In this document: positions 29,387 through 38,878 of the stretch, piece by piece
How the letters are laid out: each line of letters starts with the position of its first letter
Position numbering within the stretch: position 1 is the stretch's first letter
The notes under the pieces: generated by a model
The model's input: the letters and a program-made list of their open reading frames with translations, nothing else
The model's database searches: none
Told to the model about the DNA's origin: nothing
Program-made: the position numbers and the translations under genes
NCBI GenBank assembly: GCA_003153555.1
Contig: PLZS01000082.1
Coordinates: 1 to 64,000 of the forward strand
Length of the DNA stretch: 64,000 nucleotides
Direction: 5' to 3'
From: Candidatus Melainabacteria bacterium
GTDB taxonomy: Bacteria > Cyanobacteriota > Vampirovibrionia > Obscuribacterales > Obscuribacteraceae

Positions 29387-29548
29387 AACTCTAACTAGAA
29401 AAAAGTAGCCCTCACTGCTTTTAACAATTGAACTTTTCATAGATCGGCACATATTTACTCAACAGATAGCTTCAGCAGCAGGAGGGAAACAACAATTGTT
29501 TGCATCTCCAACTGGCGTGCGATCGAGAACTTCTGGGAACGGCTCAGG

Positions 29549-30673
29549 TTAAGGCATAACGATGATTTCGACACGCCGATTCTTTTCACGGCCTTCGTCT
29601 GTAGTGTTCGGTGCGAGCGGTCGGGTCTTGCCATAACCCTTTGTTTCAATTTTGAGATTGGTTAGTTTTTCATCTGTGACAAGAAAGTCTTTAACGGCTT
29701 CAGCACGAGCTTCGGACAATTTTTGATTGTACTCGTCTCCGCCAATCGAGTCTGTGTGACCTTCTATGATCAGTCTAGCGTTTGCATGCTGTTTCAAAAT
29801 TTGGGCTATCTCGTGGAGCTCGTTTCGCGCACCCGCTTTTACTGTCGAGTCTTTGTAGTCGAAGACCACTGAACTTTGCATCGACAACTTAAGAGCCGAT
29901 CCGATCGCGCCAACAGCGTCGATATCCGCCCCAGGATAGTCGCCTTCGCAGTGGGAGCGGAGATCTCTCAAACGGACGTAGTGAAAGATTTCACCTGGAA
30001 TAATATGTGGACCGATATCAACCGCGGAAGTAGCACCAGAAGTTTTGCCGATATCAATCCACTTTCTTCCGTCCTCAGAAATCGAAAGCTCGCATGCTTC
30101 TTCATCCTCACCTACTTCAAACACGTACAAATCCGGACCTTTCACATCAACAAGTGCGTTGTTAGTGAATCTGAATGTGACTTGCCCACCGCAACCCAAT
30201 GTTAGTGCAACAGGGCGACTGTCATTGGTGCCATATTTGTAATCAGGAGGACCCAACATATTCTTTGGATCCATAAAAGGCGCAGCTGCACCCGGATCTC
30301 CTTTGTCAAACTCGACGATTTCGTCGGCAAAGGAAAGATCACCTTCCGGGAAATGAACCAACTTTCCACGACTATCAGGATAGTCCTTTGGCTCCATCTC
30401 GCTTTTTGATTGGGCCGGCGTGGGCTGCGGGCTAGCAGCTTGCACCTTACTCGTGCTTACACTATTGCTGTTAACAGCGCTCCCAGAATCGGATGACTTA
30501 TGGATTGAAGTTGAATCGGATAAACCACTGCTAGAGGTGCCAGAAGAAGAATTGGGAGAAGTGGTCTTAGTAACATTCTTGCTCGCTTGTCCGAGCGTGG
30601 GGCATGAAATTGCTCCAGCTACCAGCCCGATCACCACGACCGACCACTTCGACGCTTCAATTTTTGATTTCAT
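29549..30673 (-). CDS. OmpA-family protein
   Basis: C-terminal 'SSVVFDYKDSTVKAGARNELHEIAQILKQHANARLIIEGHTDSIGGDEYNQKLSEARAEAVKDFLV...IETKGYGKTRPLAPNTTDEGREKNRRVEIIV'. Start reassigned to MKSKIEASK. Confidence 0.92.
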   Translation of the reverse strand: MKSKIEASKWSVVVIGLVAGAISCPTLGQASKNVTKTTSPNSSSGTSSSGLSDSTSIHKSSDSGSAVNSNSVSTSKVQAASPQPTPAQSKSEMEPKDYPDSRGKLVHFPEGDLSFADEIVEFDKGDPGAAAPFMDPKNMLGPPDYKYGTNDSRPVALTLGCGGQVTFRFTNNALVDVKGPDLYVFEVGEDEEACELSISEDGRKWIDIGKTSGATSAVDIGPHIIPGEIFHYVRLRDLRSHCEGDYPGADIDAVGAIGSALKLSMQSSVVFDYKDSTVKAGARNELHEIAQILKQHANARLIIEGHTDSIGGDEYNQKLSEARAEAVKDFLVTDEKLTNLKIETKGYGKTRPLAPNTTDEGREKNRRVEIIVMP

Positions 30674-30940
30674 TTTGTACTCGCAACCAAACGTATTATC
30701 AGCAAGTCGACATTCGCCTGCAGAATATTTTGCCGCGTGAGCGCAGACTTCAAACACGGCATGCTCTCGCCAAGCAATTCAAAGTCTCGTTCACGCTCCG
30801 GTCTCCATGATTGCATTCCAGGCAATGATGGGGACAATTTGATACTAAAGGCGGGGTATTTGTCCCATTGTCAGGCACCTACTGCTTGGGTAGTATCTGC
30901 ACAATCCTCTATCATCCAGTCCAACAAAGGTTTCGTAAAC

Positions 30941-31609
30941 ATGGCCGATAAGATAAGTATTCGCGATCTGACCACTCAGTTAGAGCACGGCGATGGACAC
31001 AATACATCCTCATTTTTCAGTGGAAAGTTTGAAGAAGAACGCTTCAAAGATCTGGAGGCGATCCGCAAGCTCAACGAGCAAGACAGGACCACTGGCAAAA
31101 CCGCGGTCACTCTTAATTGCGAGAAGGACTTCTATTATTCCGATACCATCAACATTACTGCCACAAATGGAGCGTGGGATGAGTTTAAGGGAGGCAAGAG
31201 TCTTTACTCAGACAGTCTAGACCTGCACACGCTTAAACACAGCGATGCCGCAGACAAAGTTCCGCCAATACGCCATGGGGTGAACGTGCGCACGCTCACA
31301 AGTGCGTTGGAATCAGGAGATGGTAAGGCATTACAGATTGCCCTAGACGGCAAGTATCAAGAAGAGCGAGCCAACATCCTCAATCAGGTGGGCGCTCTCA
31401 ATAAATTAGATCTGGCTGCTCACAAAACCACTGTCACACTGCAGATCGATGTAGCAGGAAGCAAGCACAATGCCGGCACCATGTCAGTCGATCGAGTACG
31501 CTCCGGATTTCACGACTCGTTCTTTGGCGGGGTGCCTCTTTATCGCGAAACTCTTGATTTAGAAACAGGCAAACGCGACATTTCGGCCAGTTTTGACGGG
31601 CGCAAGTAA
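30941..31609 (+). CDS. Hypothetical protein with two tandem copies of a ~100-aa domain
   Basis: 'ISIRDLTTQLEHGDG..FSGKFEEER...LNEQD.TTGKTAVTL...GGKSLYSDSLDL' aligns with 'VNVRTLTSALESGDG..LDGKYQEER...LNKLD.AAHKTTVTL...GGVPLYRETLDL'. Confidence 0.7.
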   Translation: MADKISIRDLTTQLEHGDGHNTSSFFSGKFEEERFKDLEAIRKLNEQDRTTGKTAVTLNCEKDFYYSDTINITATNGAWDEFKGGKSLYSDSLDLHTLKHSDAADKVPPIRHGVNVRTLTSALESGDGKALQIALDGKYQEERANILNQVGALNKLDLAAHKTTVTLQIDVAGSKHNAGTMSVDRVRSGFHDSFFGGVPLYRETLDLETGKRDISASFDGRK

Positions 31610-31612
31610 CAA

Positions 31613-33520
31613 CTAATGGGTTACGAGTTCAGCGCGATCGTTATCTTTGCGACCGGCATATGCAGCAGCCCGGCGAGCCGTTTCTAATGAGACAAGCAAA
31701 ACGGAAATATCGGCTGGACTGACACCACCCATTCGAGCCGCTTGTCCAAGCGTTTCGGGGCGGATCTTGTTCAACTTCTCGCGAGCTTCCTTGCAGAGAT
31801 TTTCGAGGGCAAGATAGTCGATATCCAGAGGCAATTTCACAGCATCAAATTTTTCGGTTTGTGCAACATGATTTTTCTGTCGCTCTATGTAGCCTGCGTA
31901 CTTAATCTCAGTTTCCAATTCGAGTGCAAACTTAAATATCTCAGGTGCGGGGTGCACCTTAGCGATTACCGAGTAAGGCACTCTTGGGCGTCTCAACAAT
32001 TCTTCCAAAGTCACGGATAATTTGAGTTGCTCGTCGAACTCTGACAAGGCATCATCCCATTCTTGCGACGGATGAATGCGAGTCTGTTTTAGTCTCTTAC
32101 GCTCGTTGATAATCGAAGCTTGCTTTTCCTCGTAGACTTTCCAACGCTCATCATTGACCATCCCAATTTCGCGACCGAGGGGAGTGAGCCTCTGATCGGC
32201 ATTGTCTTGTCTAAGCAACAAGCGATATTCGGAACGCGAAGTCATCATGCGATATGGTTCGCCGATTTCCTTGGTCACCAGATCATCAATCAGAGTGGCT
32301 GTATAACTGGTGGAACGCATAAGTACAAAAGGCTCTTTGCCCTGAACAAAATGCGCGGCGTTGATACCGGCCATGATGCCTTGAGCTGCCGCTTCCTCGT
32401 AACCACTAGTGCCGAGCATCTGCCCCGCTGCGAAGAATCCAGGCATATCTTTTGACATGAGTGCATGGGTAAATTGAATCGCAGGCAAATAATCATATTC
32501 GACTGCATAGGCAGGTCGAACCATGATTGCATTTTCCAATCCAGGCAATGAATGAACAATCTGATGCTGGATCGCGACCGGTAAACTTGTCGAACAACCC
32601 TGCAGGTAAACCTCATACGTCGAGCGACCTTCAGGTTCCAGGAAAAATGCGTGACTTTCCTTGTCGGCAAAACGCACCACTTTGTCTTCAACAGAAGGAC
32701 AATATCGTGGACCGACCCCATGAATCATGCCGGAGTACATGGGGGATTCATGCAGATTGTTGCGAATCAGCTCATGAGTAACAGCTGTCGTTCGCGTCTG
32801 ATGACAAGGCATCTGCTCGCGCACCGGGCGATTATCCAGAAAGGAAAAGAACTGCAGGCTATCGTCGCCTGGTACGATCGGCAAATTCGTGTAATCGATG
32901 GTGCGCCCGTCTAGTCGAGGCGGCGTACCTGTCTTCAATCGATCCATCTTGAAACCGAGCGACTTCAAATAAGCCGATAGACCCACTGCAGGGAATTCAC
33001 CGGCTCGACCAGCGGGCATCGTTTCTTTGCCAATCCAAATAGTGCCCTCTAAAAAAGTGCCGGCGCAGAGCACTACGGCCCTTGAATAAATCCGATCACC
33101 AAAGGCAAGTTCGATACCTGAGATTTCACCATTCTCGGTCAGAAAGCTTTTTACCATGCCCTGACGCAAGCTGACGTTGGGCAACGATTCCATATAATTT
33201 TTCATCCAAGCGCTGTATTCCCGCTTGTCTGACTGGGCTCGGAGGGACTGAACTGCGGGACCCCGGCTCATATTCAGCATGCGCATCTGCAGATAAGTGG
33301 CATCTGCGGCAATACCCATGACACCACCGAGCGCATCAATTTCCTTGACCAGATGTGACTTTCCAGGGCCGCCGACCGCCGGGTTGCAAGGCATGGCTCC
33401 AATTGTGTCGAGATTAACAGCAAGCAACAAAGTTGTACAGCCAAGCGCCGCTGCGGCATTAGCAGCCTCGCAGCCACCGTGTCCCCCACCAATCACAATC
33501 ACATCATATTTTTGGGTCAT
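31613..33520 (-). CDS. mnmG: tRNA uridine-5-carboxymethylaminomethyl(34) synthesis enzyme MnmG
   Basis: 'YDVIVIGGGHGGCEAANAAAALGCTTLLLAVNLDTIGAMPCNPAVGGPGKSHLVKEIDALGG' and full-length GidA sequence. Confidence 0.98.
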   Translation of the reverse strand: MTQKYDVIVIGGGHGGCEAANAAAALGCTTLLLAVNLDTIGAMPCNPAVGGPGKSHLVKEIDALGGVMGIAADATYLQMRMLNMSRGPAVQSLRAQSDKREYSAWMKNYMESLPNVSLRQGMVKSFLTENGEISGIELAFGDRIYSRAVVLCAGTFLEGTIWIGKETMPAGRAGEFPAVGLSAYLKSLGFKMDRLKTGTPPRLDGRTIDYTNLPIVPGDDSLQFFSFLDNRPVREQMPCHQTRTTAVTHELIRNNLHESPMYSGMIHGVGPRYCPSVEDKVVRFADKESHAFFLEPEGRSTYEVYLQGCSTSLPVAIQHQIVHSLPGLENAIMVRPAYAVEYDYLPAIQFTHALMSKDMPGFFAAGQMLGTSGYEEAAAQGIMAGINAAHFVQGKEPFVLMRSTSYTATLIDDLVTKEIGEPYRMMTSRSEYRLLLRQDNADQRLTPLGREIGMVNDERWKVYEEKQASIINERKRLKQTRIHPSQEWDDALSEFDEQLKLSVTLEELLRRPRVPYSVIAKVHPAPEIFKFALELETEIKYAGYIERQKNHVAQTEKFDAVKLPLDIDYLALENLCKEAREKLNKIRPETLGQAARMGGVSPADISVLLVSLETARRAAAYAGRKDNDRAELVTH

Positions 33521-33669
33521 GGAAATTCCGCTTTGTTGAGAGCCGAACCCAAAATATGGCTAGGCACTTAATTGGCGGCAGATGGCTGCGTAGCCAATTC
33601 CAGGATAAGTGTGCCATCATATCAAACATAGTCAGTTGAGCGCCTATTCTAGTTTACATATCAGCCCAC

Positions 33670-34218
33670 ATGAAGTCTGGAGCAACAACAATATTCGGTG
33701 GTCTATTCGTGTCCTTGGCTATTGGCTGCGTTTTCGCCTGGTCGGAATGGAGCGAAATAACCCAGGCAAGCGAAACGAAGCCGCGACCGCCAGCTGCAAA
33801 CGGCGCGGTCAAAAGCATCTTGCCGGCTGGGCAGTTTTTCGGGCAGGCAGCAGTAGGCTATCAAGCCGCACAGCAATGCCCGGAGATTATCGCCAATTTG
33901 TTCTGCTACTGCGGTTGCGATATGACCGACAAGCATACGACTCTGCTGGACTGTTTCACTTCAGAGCATGGCGCCGACTGTCCGATCTGCACTGATGAGG
34001 CAGTTATTGCCGCTCAGATGAAGAAACTTGGCAAAACTGTCCCCCAGATCCAACAGGCGATCGACAGCAAATACGCGAAGGAATATCCGTTCCAAGAAGA
34101 GAGTCCGGCGCTCAAGAAGTACCGCCTGATGGCGCTCGGGGCTAAATCGACAAGCCCCGACAAGCCGTCTGGCAAACAGCTTAAACCGGGACGCACGTCT
34201 GGAACTTGCTGCAAATAA
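33670..34218 (+). CDS. PCYCGC-motif-like Cys-rich exported protein
   Basis: 'IIANLFCYCGCDMTDKHTTLLDCFTSEHGADCPICTDEA' with N-terminal TM/signal. Confidence 0.7.
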   Translation: MKSGATTIFGGLFVSLAIGCVFAWSEWSEITQASETKPRPPAANGAVKSILPAGQFFGQAAVGYQAAQQCPEIIANLFCYCGCDMTDKHTTLLDCFTSEHGADCPICTDEAVIAAQMKKLGKTVPQIQQAIDSKYAKEYPFQEESPALKKYRLMALGAKSTSPDKPSGKQLKPGRTSGTCCK

Positions 34219-34269
34219 CACTGATAGTCGACATTATCTCAGTAAATTGAGGCATAATTGTGTGGTTGA

Positions 34270-34728
34270 TTGTCCACATGGTGTTGCATGGAGTTCCAGC
34301 AGTCAAGTGAGGCTAATCCGACTGGGCGCCCAAGGGTGCTCGTAGTTGATGATGACCTCGTCCATCAAAAATTGATGAAACTGGTCAGCGACCATCTTGC
34401 AATAGACGTGGAAGTAGCCAGCACTAGCAATGATGCCCTGGAAATTCTTGCCACCGAGAGCTTCGATATAATTTTGATGGACTGGCGGATGCCGGTGACT
34501 GACGGGCTGACCTGCACATTGAAAATTCGTGAGCTGCAAGACGCACAGGGCAAGCGTATTCCCATCATTGCTGTCACCGCCCACGCGCTCACAGGAGATC
34601 GTGAACGCTGTCTCGCTGCCGGCATGGACGACTATCTGGCTAAGCCCTTCACTCTGGAACAGCTGCAAGAAAAGATCAAAGAATGGCAGAAACAAACAGA
34701 TCCGAACCAACTGAAAGTAAGCGAGTAA
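34270..34728 (+). CDS. Single-domain response regulator (CheY-like)
   Basis: 'RVLVVDDDLVHQKLMKLVSDHL...FDIILMDWRMPVTDGLTCT...PIIAVTAHALTGDRERCLAAGMDDYLAKPF'. Confidence 0.92.
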   Translation: MSTWCCMEFQQSSEANPTGRPRVLVVDDDLVHQKLMKLVSDHLAIDVEVASTSNDALEILATESFDIILMDWRMPVTDGLTCTLKIRELQDAQGKRIPIIAVTAHALTGDRERCLAAGMDDYLAKPFTLEQLQEKIKEWQKQTDPNQLKVSE

Positions 34729-34946
34729 CAGACAACCTGAACCGATGAACCAGATTCGGTGGCATAGCGACCTGCTATTTCTTGACATCCAGAGCGTGAT
34801 TTTCGTCAACACAACTTTGCTAATGCGCAGCAGTGACAGGCGCGCAAACAAGCTGCAAACCATGGAAGGATCTAGGGTTTTCCCATATGTAACATCGGTA
34901 AAGTTCTGCTAAAATTAAGCAACTTGAAACCTCCTTATGCAGAAAG

Positions 34947-35348
34947 GTGCGCAACATGGAACAACTTGCCATGCATTGCCAGGAAGCTTATACCTTTAGG
35001 ATCGTTTGTGATGAACGATGCGCGCTCGTGAGCAAGTTGGCGGCGGTTATCAAGCACTGGGATCGCACCAAGAAATTCACGTTTATAAACCGCGAATGCG
35101 CCGAAGATAAAGATAGAAATCTGTTGAGCCAATTCGACTCGAGCCCATGGAGCCTAGTTCTTTTCGATGATTTAAACTATCGATGGGAGGGTCCTGAATC
35201 CATTCCTATCATTCTTAAGAACTTGCCCGGCGGAAAAATAGCTGCAGTTTTCTACTGCTTGCCAGGCACAATGTGGCTCACACGCCAGCTTTACTTGCTA
35301 GTCTCGCGAAATCGCAGACGTTTCGTGCAACAACCTGGCACCACGTAA
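34947..35348 (+). CDS. DCC1-like (DUF393) thiol-disulfide oxidoreductase-family protein lacking the CxxC
   Basis: 'FRIVCDERCALVSKLAAVIKHWDRTKKFTFIN...PWSLVLFDDLNYRWEGPESIPIILKNLPGGKIAAVFYCLPGTMWLTRQLYLLVSRNRRRF' follows the DCC1 pattern. Confidence 0.55.
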   Translation: MRNMEQLAMHCQEAYTFRIVCDERCALVSKLAAVIKHWDRTKKFTFINRECAEDKDRNLLSQFDSSPWSLVLFDDLNYRWEGPESIPIILKNLPGGKIAAVFYCLPGTMWLTRQLYLLVSRNRRRFVQQPGTT

Positions 35349-35693
35349 TTTTATTCATCGCACAATTCTAACTAACCTCCTTTCTATCGAAGCTTGAGCA
35401 TAGGTAGGCTGACCTGCTTAAGGCGGAGTACTGGCGGCGGCAGTATGCAGTAAATAGTATCGCCTGCAGTATCAGCCGATGAAAAATCCAAGGAGAATGA
35501 AAAATGAAGCGGGAAATAGTTTACGCAGCAATGTTGATCGTTGCAGCCACCTTGCAGGTGGTGCCAGGGCAGAAAGAGCAAGTTGCGAAGATGCTTGTAC
35601 ACGTCGCATACGATACTACCGAACCACTAAAAGAGTTCTATATATGTCAGATCTATCGATTTTGATAGGGAATGCCACAACCAATGAACTGTA

Positions 35694-36263
35694 TCAGCGC
35701 TCTCTTACACTAACCAAAATCTTACTTAAATTGATGTCCTTCCATTCAGTGTAGGAATGGTAGTAATAAATTGCCACACCAACGCTAATGCCATCTGCAT
35801 CGACCATTGTGTAGCACAGGAAATTGTCGTCGCCTGTAGCCGTGCCCGAGACCGCGCCCCAATCGAAGCACCACGCTTCCAAACCGGGCTGTTTGCCTTC
35901 AACCGGATCAGCTAAACTTCTCAGAGTTAGGTCACAAATTTTCTCGTAGAACGCTTGATCAAAGTGATAGCGAGTGCAATCGAAAATTCCTGCTTGCCCA
36001 GAAACGACACTTACAGAATCTCCCAGCGAAATTGTCCAATCAGATAACTGTGGCTCTGCTCCAGAAAAAATAGCAATCAACTTATAAGTATCAGCACCAT
36101 CATCTTCAACGAAGGCGTGCCACAAGCCCGCTGCACAATTGTTGAAGAATGCATGCCCACGTCCTTCCAGAGTTTTTCTGCAGGGATCTGCTGCGACTAT
36201 TTTTCCATCAGAGACTATAAAGCTTCCGATGTGTACGATTTTTTCAATCTTGGCCGGACACAT
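35694..36263 (-). CDS. Hypothetical protein, DUF4241-like
   Basis: 'IGSFIVSDGKIVAADPCRKT...VSGQAGIFD' resembles the DUF4241 layout; weak. Confidence 0.45.
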   Translation of the reverse strand: MCPAKIEKIVHIGSFIVSDGKIVAADPCRKTLEGRGHAFFNNCAAGLWHAFVEDDGADTYKLIAIFSGAEPQLSDWTISLGDSVSVVSGQAGIFDCTRYHFDQAFYEKICDLTLRSLADPVEGKQPGLEAWCFDWGAVSGTATGDDNFLCYTMVDADGISVGVAIYYYHSYTEWKDINLSKILVSVRER

Positions 36264-36300
36264 AGATTATAGTCTCCAAAAAATTTATTCCCCCAAGAAA

Positions 36301-37185
36301 CTAAATCAGCTTACAGGCTATGCGGCCCGCCCAAATATCTGCGTCGCCAGAATCGTTTTCCTCATTGAAGCAAAGTTTTTTTCCGTCGAAATCGTCGCTT
36401 CTAATCAAAACATCCTGGCCGGTTGTAGCTATAACCAAAGTGCATGTGTCTTGATCAAGCTCCGCGAATGAATCCCTCAAACCCTCGTTAAACTCTTGCT
36501 GAGAGGAAGACATGCGAAAGTGGTCGAAGCCATCTTTGGCTATAACAAGAACGTTTGGCTCGAGAGCGGAGAGAGAAATGCGGATGTGTTCGGGACTCGT
36601 AGGAGAAATTTCGACCACGACAACCTCGGTTGAATTGTTCATATTGAGCACCGCATTCAATACCGCGCCAGTCGACTCAATGGCCACCCGCCAATATTCT
36701 GTTCGGTGCTTCGTCTGCAGATCGTCATAACAGAACTTGCCCGCCGGGCAACGTTCTTCTGAGCGATTCACCATAACCGCGATAATCTTCGGACCGACGC
36801 GCCGTCGCCAATCGCGGGCAAGTTGTGCCAGGGCTTCCAGCGGATCGACCACTGCAAGCAAGGGGAAGCTGGTGCTGGCAATGGCATAACCAGCACGCTC
36901 CCCGACAATGCAACCGATCGCACCTTCAGAAAAAGCGTCACCTAAAAAATCGTGTCCGTCATATGTCTTGCCCGGCAGGGCTATGAACCAGGCGCCTTCG
37001 GGTAAAGTTCTTGTATCTGTGTGGACCTCGGCAGCTTCATCCCGCATCAATCCAGCGGCTAGTCTAGCTCCGGTTATTTCCATTATTTCTTCTGCAGAAT
37101 AGAGAGCAGCCAACGAAAAATCCTTTACTTCTGCTTCGCAAATGATGATAACGAGACTATCACTGATTAAGTCAATTAGATGCAA
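36301..37185 (-). CDS. MurF-like Mur-ligase-family protein lacking the ATP-binding P-loop
   Basis: 'EVHTDTRTLPEGAWFIALPGKTYDGHDFLGDAFSEGAIGCIVGE...LLAVVDPLEALAQLARDWRRRVGPKIIAVMVNRSEERCPAGKFCY', then a MurF-like central segment. Confidence 0.7.
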   Translation of the reverse strand: MHLIDLISDSLVIIICEAEVKDFSLAALYSAEEIMEITGARLAAGLMRDEAAEVHTDTRTLPEGAWFIALPGKTYDGHDFLGDAFSEGAIGCIVGERAGYAIASTSFPLLAVVDPLEALAQLARDWRRRVGPKIIAVMVNRSEERCPAGKFCYDDLQTKHRTEYWRVAIESTGAVLNAVLNMNNSTEVVVVEISPTSPEHIRISLSALEPNVLVIAKDGFDHFRMSSSQQEFNEGLRDSFAELDQDTCTLVIATTGQDVLIRSDDFDGKKLCFNEENDSGDADIWAGRIACKLI

Positions 37186-37426
37186 GACTACGCAAAAAGA
37201 ATTGCGCGAATGTGAGACAAAGCGTGCCGGAATGACGCTCTAAATAGACGCGCCACTTCTGCCATATCCATCTTTCACGGCTCTTTTGTGATTTCGGTGC
37301 GCATGTTCGTTCGACGCGATACCCCAAATGACCACAGGCTCTGCTCAAGTTAGAAATAAGGACGTTTTTCTAACAACGACGAGCCCTGATTAGGGAGAGT
37401 TCGAAAAGACCAGATCGTTGACGCAA

Positions 37427-37651
37427 TTACTTGCTGGAAACTAATTCTTTTGCTTCTTCTTTAGGTGCAAATTTTTCAGCTTCAGCTACAGTCAGCTTGC
37501 CGTCTGCTTTCTTACGATCATTAAGAACTCGATTCAGCAAGCGGCTCGCATAATTATTAGCAAAACTGTTTCGCTGTAAAGTTCCGGTAGAGTTGTCATT
37601 TGACATGGGTGGCAGCCCTCCGCTTGCAGATGTAAACGATTGCAAGCACAA
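37427..37651 (-). CDS. Small hypothetical protein (start possibly MSNDNSTG at 37606)
   Basis: Compact ORF; no family recognised. Confidence 0.4.
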   Translation of the reverse strand: MCLQSFTSASGGLPPMSNDNSTGTLQRNSFANNYASRLLNRVLNDRKKADGKLTVAEAEKFAPKEEAKELVSSK

Positions 37652-37828
37652 TTCTTATGTCTGAATTTCATCAGGCACAAGCGCCATTTATGCTTCTCAA
37701 CCGCATCAGGATGATCGTAGTAGAATCACCATCTGTTGGCAACCCCCAAAACGTCCTGCTTAAGCGCAATTAACTGAAGAATGCCTTATGATACTCACTG
37801 ACTGAAGCTCAGTTACGAAGGCTTTTAC

Positions 37829-38878
37829 ATGACAGATCAGCTCTCAATTGCAGATCCACATTGTTCTGACAAAGAAGGTGGTTTACTCATTCCGTGCGAT
37901 ATCCCGGGTGCGGATGCGTGGGCGAAACGTCGCCATTTACTGGATACAGCTGATCTGACAGTGCCGGAAATCGAGTGCCTTATGGCCCTAGCTGTAAAAT
38001 GCAAAAAATTACACGAGACCACGCGGGCACCAATTTCGGTGCTCAACAATAAAATCGTCGCCAACCTTTTCTATGAGAATTCAACTCGCACACGCAGCAG
38101 TTTTGAATTGGCCGCAAAAAAGCTTGGCGCCTCTGTGCTCAACTTGGATATCAAAACGTCATCCATCACAAAAGGCGAAACTATCGAGGACACCGCGTCT
38201 ACCCTGGTTGCGATGGGTGTCAACGCCGTCATTCAAAGACATTCGTCTTCTGGAGCCGCCCATAAATTAGCCCAGGCTTTGAACGACGAAGTACATGTAA
38301 TTAACGCAGGCGATGGATGGAATGCTCACCCAACCCAAGCATTACTCGATTTGTTCAGCATGCTGGAAATTCGCCCAAGCATTGCCGGTTGCAAGATTGC
38401 CATCATCGGCGATATCACTCACAGCCGCGTGGCGCGTTCCAATATTTCACTCTTGAAGAAACTTGGTGTCGATATCCACGTAGCTGGCCCGCCTACCCTG
38501 ATCCCCAAATACCTGGCCAGCTTGGGCGCCACGGTGCACTCAAGACTGGAACCAGCAATAGAGAATGCAGACTTTATTATTGCCTTGCGTTTGCAGATCG
38601 AACGACAGCAACAAGGTCTAATTCCAAGTATTGGTGAATTTCAAAGACTTTATCGAATCGATCACAAACGCCTCAAACTAGCCAAACCAGGTGTGCATTT
38701 GCTGCATCCAGGGCCCGTTAATCGCGGCATAGAAATTACTGATGAACTTATGGATGACACAAATGTGTCACTGATTAGTAGACAGGTGGCAAGCGGCATC
38801 GCGGTTCGCATGGCGCTGCTGTTTTTATTACTCTCTGAACAAACTCCGTCCAAACAAAGGTTTTCGAACGTTGTCTAA
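37829..38878 (+). CDS. pyrB: Aspartate carbamoyltransferase catalytic subunit
   Basis: 'NLFYENSTRTRSSFELAAKKLGASVLNLD...SSITKGETIEDTASTL...HPTQALLDLFSM...LLHPGPVNRGIEI'. Confidence 0.97.
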   Translation: MTDQLSIADPHCSDKEGGLLIPCDIPGADAWAKRRHLLDTADLTVPEIECLMALAVKCKKLHETTRAPISVLNNKIVANLFYENSTRTRSSFELAAKKLGASVLNLDIKTSSITKGETIEDTASTLVAMGVNAVIQRHSSSGAAHKLAQALNDEVHVINAGDGWNAHPTQALLDLFSMLEIRPSIAGCKIAIIGDITHSRVARSNISLLKKLGVDIHVAGPPTLIPKYLASLGATVHSRLEPAIENADFIIALRLQIERQQQGLIPSIGEFQRLYRIDHKRLKLAKPGVHLLHPGPVNRGIEITDELMDDTNVSLISRQVASGIAVRMALLFLLLSEQTPSKQRFSNVV

